Below are positions 23,866 to 28,366 of a DNA stretch of 28,366 nucleotides, in pieces. The notes under the pieces are model-generated. The model saw only the letters and a program-made list of their open reading frames with translations, made no database searches and was not told the DNA's origin. Source of the DNA: a bacterium (GTDB lineage: Bacteria > Verrucomicrobiota > Verrucomicrobiia > Methylacidiphilales > Verrucolacustridaceae); assembly GCA_009921985.1 (NCBI GenBank), contig RFWS01000004.1, positions 1-28,366 of the forward strand. The letters run 5' to 3'. The position numbers and the translations under genes were made by a program. The first letter of the stretch is position 1, and each line of letters opens with the position of its first letter.

Positions 23866-25199
23866 GGATCGAGCTCAATGTGACCGCGCCAGCCCGGGGG
23901 GGCAAGAAAGCGACGCAGAATGGGCAGACCGCCAAGACCGTCTGTCCGGATCCGCCCATTCTGCTCCACCCGGAAACCATCTGGCGAAAGCAGGCTCCAG
24001 GCAGGATCAGGGAAGCGGTGCAAGGAGGCCAGCAGACGGATTTTGCGGTAGTCAAAACCCATCATCTTGCACATGGCCAAGTCGACAAGGAAGGAATTGG
24101 ACGAAGCCAGCAGAACACCGGTGTTCACGGGAATAGGTTGAAGAGGGCCGTTTCCTTCCCCCGCAACCCAGCCATCCATGATGGAAACCAAGGTTCTCTG
24201 GGGGCGCGTCTGTAGGCGTCCGCCCCGGGCAGGGGCAAAACGGACAATCAGATTCAGGTCGTAAACCATGCGCCAGACGGAATCGTTGCCGTACCAGGAT
24301 CCCGAACCCACATAAAAATTTTTTTCCAGGTTTTCCCTCGTTCCCACCGTGCGGATACCCCAAAGCCTCTTGAGGATTTCCCATCCGGCCTTGGCCGATC
24401 GAAAAAGGATCGGCGATCCTTTTTGCAGTTTTTCCCGCAGACGGGCCTGCCAGTAAAAAAGGCGACTGGCCTCTTGGGGAAATTCGTCGCCCCCTTGGGA
24501 AGGAAAACCGACCTGATGATGCACCAAGTAGGCTTTCGACCCGTTGATCCCCACCAGATTTTTCAGAGCGCCGGTCACCCCGCTTTTTTGGTGGGTCTTC
24601 ATTTTGGGAAGGTTGATGACCAAATCAGCCTCCAAGACCGAGCCGGCAACCAAATAGCGGTGGTCCCCCACCCGATGTTTGCTGGTGGTTTCCTGGGGAT
24701 CGTAGTCTGAAACCCGGAAGGTCGCAGCCCGATGGCTGATTTCCTCCAGCAGGCTTTGATGATCCAGCACGACCTCCTGGTAGCCGCTGGGATCTCCCGG
24801 AACATCGTTGACCAGCGCTAAGAAACCATTTTGGGATTCATATCTCTCCCGCCGCAAATCAAGGAACTGAACCCGGGAACCATATTTCCGCTCGAGCCTT
24901 CCCAGGCCCGCCTGGTGGTGAAGCTTCTGAAAATCGCAGCTTTGCAAAGGAACATCGCCCACGCGAATCCAGTCACAGGAAGGATATTTTTGGAGACATT
25001 CGTCAAGGACGGCCTCGATCAGTTCTGTGCTGGTGACCAAGGCCTCGATCGGAAAGTCAGGCCACTCGGCGTGTTTGACCCAGTTGGGCTTGAGAAGGAT
25101 GCGTTGGAAAGAGCCGTCCGGGAGGCATGGTCGGACAAAATCGCGGGCGGTTTGGTGGGTGCGAAAACCGAGCCGAAGAAGGTCGTCCGCCATCCTCAT
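23862..25199 (-). CDS. DUF362 domain protein
   Basis: DUF362 proteins are of unknown function; some carry ferredoxin domains, and a subset sits in polysaccharide loci. This 445-residue protein has the family core with LPKMKTHQKSGVTGALKNLVG-type motif (about 197-217; here given in shortened form KMKTH and GALKNLVG), an ILLKPNW strand in the first 40 residues and a late SIMDGWVAGEGNGP segment, another family hallmark. No cysteine cluster for an iron-sulfur site is seen. It is the first gene of the coupled minus-strand run and overlaps the CapK-like gene by four bases. ATG 25199 has a GGAGG 13 bases upstream; ATG 25193 is an alternative. A role in building or transferring the polysaccharide is inference from context. 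Confidence 0.85.
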   Translation of the reverse strand: MRMADDLLRLGFRTHQTARDFVRPCLPDGSFQRILLKPNWVKHAEWPDFPIEALVTSTELIEAVLDECLQKYPSCDWIRVGDVPLQSCDFQKLHHQAGLGRLERKYGSRVQFLDLRRERYESQNGFLALVNDVPGDPSGYQEVVLDHQSLLEEISHRAATFRVSDYDPQETTSKHRVGDHRYLVAGSVLEADLVINLPKMKTHQKSGVTGALKNLVGINGSKAYLVHHQVGFPSQGGDEFPQEASRLFYWQARLREKLQKGSPILFRSAKAGWEILKRLWGIRTVGTRENLEKNFYVGSGSWYGNDSVWRMVYDLNLIVRFAPARGGRLQTRPQRTLVSIMDGWVAGEGNGPLQPIPVNTGVLLASSNSFLVDLAMCKMMGFDYRKIRLLASLHRFPDPAWSLLSPDGFRVEQNGRIRTDGLGGLPILRRFLAPPGWRGHIELDP

Positions 25200-25304
25200 T
25201 GGATACGGTGAACCTCCATCCGGTGCAAGAGTCGGGGCTTGAGGAAAATGTAGGTCATTGGAATCCCTGGTGACCTGCCAGGCCTTCCCCCTTAGGATGC
25301 CTTG

Positions 25305-26171
25305 GTGGACTTTTCCATCGTCACCGCCAGCTTCCGCCAGCTTGACCTTTTAAAGCTTTGCATCGCTTCGGTGGCCGATCAGGAGGGTGTTCGCCTTGAA
25401 CATGTGATTCAGGACGGAAGCACTCCGGGTTTTGAAGGCTTTGCCCAAGAGGTGCAAACGCTCTGGCCCGAGGGACCCCAGTATGTGAGAAGCATGGTCA
25501 GTGAGCCTGATGGTGGCATGTACGACGGGATCAACCGAGCCCTCAAGCGAAGCCGGGGCAGGATCTGTGGGTATTTGAACTCCGATGAGCAGTATCTTCC
25601 CGGGGCTTTGGCTTCCGTTCTAAAAATGTTTCATGAACAACCGAAGCTGGGGGCGATCTTGGGGGATGTCCTGGTGATTCGCCCCGATGGCAACCCGCTT
25701 TGTTTCCGAAAGATGGTGATTCCCCACCTAGCCCATACTTGGACCTGTCATTTTTCCGCCCTCACGGCCGGAATTTTTTTTCGACGAGAGCTTTTGGAGC
25801 AGGGCCTTCTGTACGACACGAGCTACCGGATCGCGGCTGACGCCGAATGGTTTGTCCGCCTTTTGGCGATGGGCACGAAGGTCGGCCTGTTGGGTAAGAC
25901 CACTTCCACCTTCATGGAAAGCGGTCAGAATCTTGGTTTGGGCGATAAGGCTAGAGCCGAAGCGCGCCGGCTTTGCGCGGAGGCCCCCTTGTGGATGCGC
26001 TGGCTTAGGCCTCTATGGGTTTTGCGGCATCGTTGGAAAAGACTAGCGCAGGGCGCTCATCGGCGCCGCACGTTTGATTATCAGATCTACGCTCCAGGAT
26101 CTTCCATGAGGCAGGGCTTCCACGCCCATCGGCTCAGCCCCATCTGGCCTGGGCGGCTTTGGAATTACTAA
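25305..26171 (+). CDS. Glycosyltransferase family 2, WcaA-like
   Basis: The protein (288 residues from GTG 25305) begins FSIVTASFRQLDLLKLCIASV, the GT2 N-terminal strand, followed by VIQDGST, SEPDGGMYDGINRAL and CGYLNSDEQY. In most relatives the last motif reads NSDD; here the second acidic residue is glutamate, which may still bind metal. ADAEWFVRLL lies where the catalytic base is expected. The C-terminal 70 residues are basic and aromatic. TTG 25302 is another possible start; GTG 25305 is preferred because the TAGGA at 25293-25297 is seven bases before it. It is divergent from the DUF362 gene, so the 105-base spacer should hold promoters for both, though I see none convincing. Likely role: polysaccharide assembly. 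Confidence 0.87.
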   Translation: MDFSIVTASFRQLDLLKLCIASVADQEGVRLEHVIQDGSTPGFEGFAQEVQTLWPEGPQYVRSMVSEPDGGMYDGINRALKRSRGRICGYLNSDEQYLPGALASVLKMFHEQPKLGAILGDVLVIRPDGNPLCFRKMVIPHLAHTWTCHFSALTAGIFFRRELLEQGLLYDTSYRIAADAEWFVRLLAMGTKVGLLGKTTSTFMESGQNLGLGDKARAEARRLCAEAPLWMRWLRPLWVLRHRWKRLAQGAHRRRTFDYQIYAPGSSMRQGFHAHRLSPIWPGRLWNY

Positions 26172-26204
26172 TCTCCTTCTTGGGACCCAGGGGCATGGGA
26201 GTCA

Positions 26205-27719
26205 CTAAATTCTGCTGATGACTGGCTGAGGAATGGAAGGCTGGGAGAAAGCTGTGGTCATAGGGTCAATAAGTTGTTGCACCAAGGCCATAAAAAAAGA
26301 CAAAGAATTTTGAATTAAAAGTGCAAAAGCCCAAATTTGAATGGGCCAAACTTGATTGGGCGGAGTCGACAAAACCGTTTTCAACGCAAAAATGACTAAG
26401 GAAGCGCAAAATGCCACAAAAAAGGCTGCGCCGACCACACCCACGACCAAAAGCGCACAGATGTCTCCTTCGTGGGGCTGTTTCATTTCAATAAAGCCCC
26501 TTACATCCGCATATTCATCCCTTTCAGCGAGTGCCGCGATTCTTAAAAACAACTCCTGCTGTCTTCTTGCAAGGTTAGGATCAAATTCGTAGCCATCCCC
26601 CAAAAGGGGATGCTTGTGAAAATACTCCGCAAAAAAAAGCTCCCGAATCTTTTGTCGCCATTCATTGGAGGCCTTGGCCTCATGGGAAGCCCGCTGGTTC
26701 CACGCACCGGGAAGAAATGAAAGGGCCCTTTGAATTCCAGCCGGGTAATTAACAACGGTTCCTTGGGTGCCCGCGATAATCAGGGCACCGGCAAGTGCGA
26801 GGGGCAGCAAAAGAGAGACCTTCATTCTGGCGGTAGCATACAGACCCGCAGTCAATACGATGATAAAATTGAAAATAAAGCTACGGAACCCGCTGATGGC
26901 TGTAAGCACAAAACCCAAAAGAAGAGAAGGGACGACCCACAACTTAGACGGGCTCAGCCATTTTTGGAAAGGAAAGTACGAAAGCATCATCAAACCCCAA
27001 GCCGCGCCGAGTCTGCCAAAAACCTGAAAGCGGGTTATTCCTTCTTCGCCTCCGAAGTTGCCGGCCAAGCCCTTGCCGTATTCAGCCACATTCACGGCAC
27101 TGTAAAAACGGAAAATGTAGGGAGCGGTGGCGGGCAGAAAAGTGGTGAACGTGTCGGGAATCAGGTCCACAAACACCCCAGCGAAATATAAAAACGGGAT
27201 TTTTTGAAAATCCTGATAGGAGTTGCCCGAAAAGGAAAAGAGGATCGGCATCGAAAGTACGGCCATGGCGATGGTAAAATATTTTCGGCCACCCCACCCA
27301 GTCCCTCCCAAGGCGCGGATCCCGATGTCTCCCGAGCTGATCCAGTGGTAAAGGAAAACCGAAAGGAGCCCGGACAAAGGCAGCCAGATCAAGGCGGGCC
27401 CAAGCCGCCAACGGATTTGTCGCCCCATCACAATTTGGATGAAGATATAGGTGAAAACTGCCGCCACGGCGGTCTCTTGCATGGAAAAGTTAAGCGGCAG
27501 GAAATTAAACCTGCCATCAATCGGCAAACAAAAAGGGATCACCATCCAACAGCGATCTTTTAAGACAAAAAGGAACATCAGTAGCCCAGCCACCGCAAGC
27601 AAGGCGATCAGGGGCAAGCTGTTGCCTTCCAGCAGCTCCGAGGTCATCCAGGGCGCAAGGACGAAAAAAGCCAGGACCACCAGACCGATGCACAGCTTTT
27701 GCACCGTCAAGTTCTGCAT
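26205..27719 (-). CDS. O-antigen ligase/polymerase-like membrane protein
   Basis: A 504-residue multi-pass membrane protein with about ten to twelve hydrophobic helices and a large soluble loop late in the protein (about 330-420), containing ASNEWRQKIRELFFAEYFHKHPLLGDGYEF. The HPLLGDGY-type segment and the loop position are typical of WaaL/Wzy-like proteins, which ligate or polymerise O-antigen or exopolysaccharide units on the periplasmic side. No signal peptide other than the first helix. It is convergent with the GT2 gene (33 bases between stops) and divergent from the acetyltransferase. Base composition is more A/T-rich than the Bat region. Ligase versus polymerase cannot be told from sequence. 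The start ATG 27719 fits the first helix. Confidence 0.83.
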   Translation of the reverse strand: MQNLTVQKLCIGLVVLAFFVLAPWMTSELLEGNSLPLIALLAVAGLLMFLFVLKDRCWMVIPFCLPIDGRFNFLPLNFSMQETAVAAVFTYIFIQIVMGRQIRWRLGPALIWLPLSGLLSVFLYHWISSGDIGIRALGGTGWGGRKYFTIAMAVLSMPILFSFSGNSYQDFQKIPFLYFAGVFVDLIPDTFTTFLPATAPYIFRFYSAVNVAEYGKGLAGNFGGEEGITRFQVFGRLGAAWGLMMLSYFPFQKWLSPSKLWVVPSLLLGFVLTAISGFRSFIFNFIIVLTAGLYATARMKVSLLLPLALAGALIIAGTQGTVVNYPAGIQRALSFLPGAWNQRASHEAKASNEWRQKIRELFFAEYFHKHPLLGDGYEFDPNLARRQQELFLRIAALAERDEYADVRGFIEMKQPHEGDICALLVVGVVGAAFFVAFCASLVIFALKTVLSTPPNQVWPIQIWAFALLIQNSLSFFMALVQQLIDPMTTAFSQPSIPQPVISRI

Positions 27720-27808
27720 AAGCCAATTTAAGGGGAATTTTCTCTTGAAGCAAAGAAGCTTCGGGATCGCCGGAGCCGACCCGGCCTGTTTAATCTAACC
27801 TCACCGGA

Positions 27809-28267
27809 ATGAATAATTGTTGTAGCGAGGCAGGCCATCCGAAAAATCCACACATTCGAAATGGACGGTTGGCGCGCTGGTTGGTGGTGGCCTCCCATAA
27901 AACGAAAAATCCGCTCGCCCGGCTTTTGCTTTTCCTTTCCGGTTGTGATTTTGGAGTCCCGCTGCCGGCCACCACATATCTTCCGCATCCCCAAGGGATC
28001 GTCGTGGGTTGCCGGGTAACCTTGGGTAGCCATGTGGTGATTGGCCATCAAGTCACGCTCGGGGGACGAGATTTGGACATTGATCACATGCCGGTCATTC
28101 ATGACGGGGTTTACCTGGGGGCGGGCTGCAAGGTCCTTGGCAAGGTGGTGGTGGGCCGGGGTGCCACGGTGGGGGCTAACGCGGTCGTGACCAAAGACGT
28201 GCCGGCGGGAAGCGTGGTCGTGGGTGCCAACCGGATCCTGGAGGGCCATGCCAGCCCCTACGCCTGA
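27809..28267 (+). CDS. Serine acetyltransferase-like hexapeptide-repeat enzyme
   Basis: The 152-residue protein has an amphipathic N-terminal helical part (RLARWLVVASHKTKNPLAR), then the left-handed beta-helix of hexapeptide repeats (about 58-140): LPHPQGIVVG with the active-site type histidine, VTLGSHVVIGHQVTLGG, and VYLGAGCKVLGKVVVGRGATVGANAVVTKDV (described here in parts). This matches the C-terminal half of serine O-acetyltransferases, but the protein is only about half the length of true CysE (about 270). In polysaccharide loci such short relatives are sugar or polymer O-acetyltransferases, which is the likely role. The stop overlaps the next ATG by one base, so it is coupled to the following glycosyltransferase. 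Confidence 0.83.
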   Translation: MNNCCSEAGHPKNPHIRNGRLARWLVVASHKTKNPLARLLLFLSGCDFGVPLPATTYLPHPQGIVVGCRVTLGSHVVIGHQVTLGGRDLDIDHMPVIHDGVYLGAGCKVLGKVVVGRGATVGANAVVTKDVPAGSVVVGANRILEGHASPYA

Positions 28268-28366
28268 TGCAAATCGCCTTTGATTGCCATGTTCCGTTTT
28301 GCTTTGCCCATGGGGGGGTTCAAATCCAGGTCGAGCAGACCATGGCGGCTTTAAAACAGCATGGGG
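28267..28366 (+). CDS. Glycosyltransferase family 4, N-terminal fragment
   Basis: This open frame begins at an ATG that shares one base with the preceding stop (TGATG) and runs off the window. The 33 visible residues start MQIAFDCHVPF and contain HGGVQIQVEQTMAALKQHG, the glycine-rich loop and first helix typical of GT4-type GT-B glycosyltransferases. It is probably co-translated with the acetyltransferase and continues the polysaccharide cluster. Only the N-terminus is visible, so the subfamily is uncertain. Confidence 0.7.
   Translation, partial: MQIAFDCHVPFCFAHGGVQIQVEQTMAALKQHG

Noticed and set aside
25253..25282. Short inverted repeats (CCTGG...CCAGG, GGTCA...TGACC) in the DUF362/GT2 divergent spacer
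   Set aside because: Arms of five bases are expected by chance in GC-rich sequence.
1..28366. Search for CRISPR arrays, insertion sequences, tRNA or rRNA genes
   Set aside because: No regularly spaced repeats, transposase frames, terminal repeats or RNA gene signatures were seen by eye; a tRNAscan or Infernal run could still reveal small RNAs.

Overview
The window is a GC-rich (about 60%) bacterial chromosome segment with densely packed genes, many joined by 4-base ATGA/GTGA overlaps, and with good Shine-Dalgarno sites. The gene set (dnaN-recF, a MoxR/Bat aerotolerance operon with BatD joined to a BatE-like part, polyphosphate glucokinase, a DUF362/CapK polysaccharide locus) suggests a Gram-negative of the PVC group, most likely Verrucomicrobiota. 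That placement is inference from gene content and style; no rRNA or tRNA gene is present to confirm it.

Left part, plus strand (1-12818). The 3' end of dnaN (sliding clamp) is followed by recF, then a transketolase with its own strong ribosome binding site. The transketolase overlaps an unrecognised two-helix membrane protein. Next is a complete, translationally coupled Bat-type operon: moxR ATPase, DUF58 protein, two VWA membrane proteins (BatA-like, BatB-like), a secreted low-complexity protein in the BatC position, and an 881-residue protein that looks like BatD fused to BatE (TPR, two helices, SH3-like end). It probably forms an envelope-associated ATPase/VWA complex.

Middle part (12849-15398). 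On the minus strand lie a chagasin-like (I42) protease inhibitor lipoprotein, a small TPR protein and an Hsp20 chaperone. Between hsp20 and the TPR gene is a strong intrinsic terminator that competes with a second perfect 11-bp pairing, an attenuator-like layout. Divergent from hsp20 is polyphosphate glucokinase (plus strand), which ends at a convergent hairpin-rich spacer.

Right part (15488-28366) is a surface polysaccharide region. A long minus-strand run (25199 down to 15488) encodes a DUF362 protein, a CapK/PaaK-like adenylate-forming enzyme, a GT4 glycosyltransferase and an NAD-dependent epimerase, all coupled by 4-base overlaps. These are followed by a membrane PAS protein with no output domain, an unknown exported protein, a FkbM methyltransferase, an M32 carboxypeptidase and a GT2 glycosyltransferase. 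Further right are a plus-strand GT2 glycosyltransferase, a minus-strand O-antigen ligase/polymerase-like membrane protein, a plus-strand serine-acetyltransferase-like enzyme and the start of another GT4 glycosyltransferase cut by the window end. Together these could assemble, decorate and polymerise an exopolysaccharide or O-antigen.

No gene-free stretch exceeds 300 bases. The largest is the hsp20/ppgK divergent region (14372-14648), which holds candidate promoters and a palindrome. I found no CRISPR array, insertion sequence, tRNA or rRNA.
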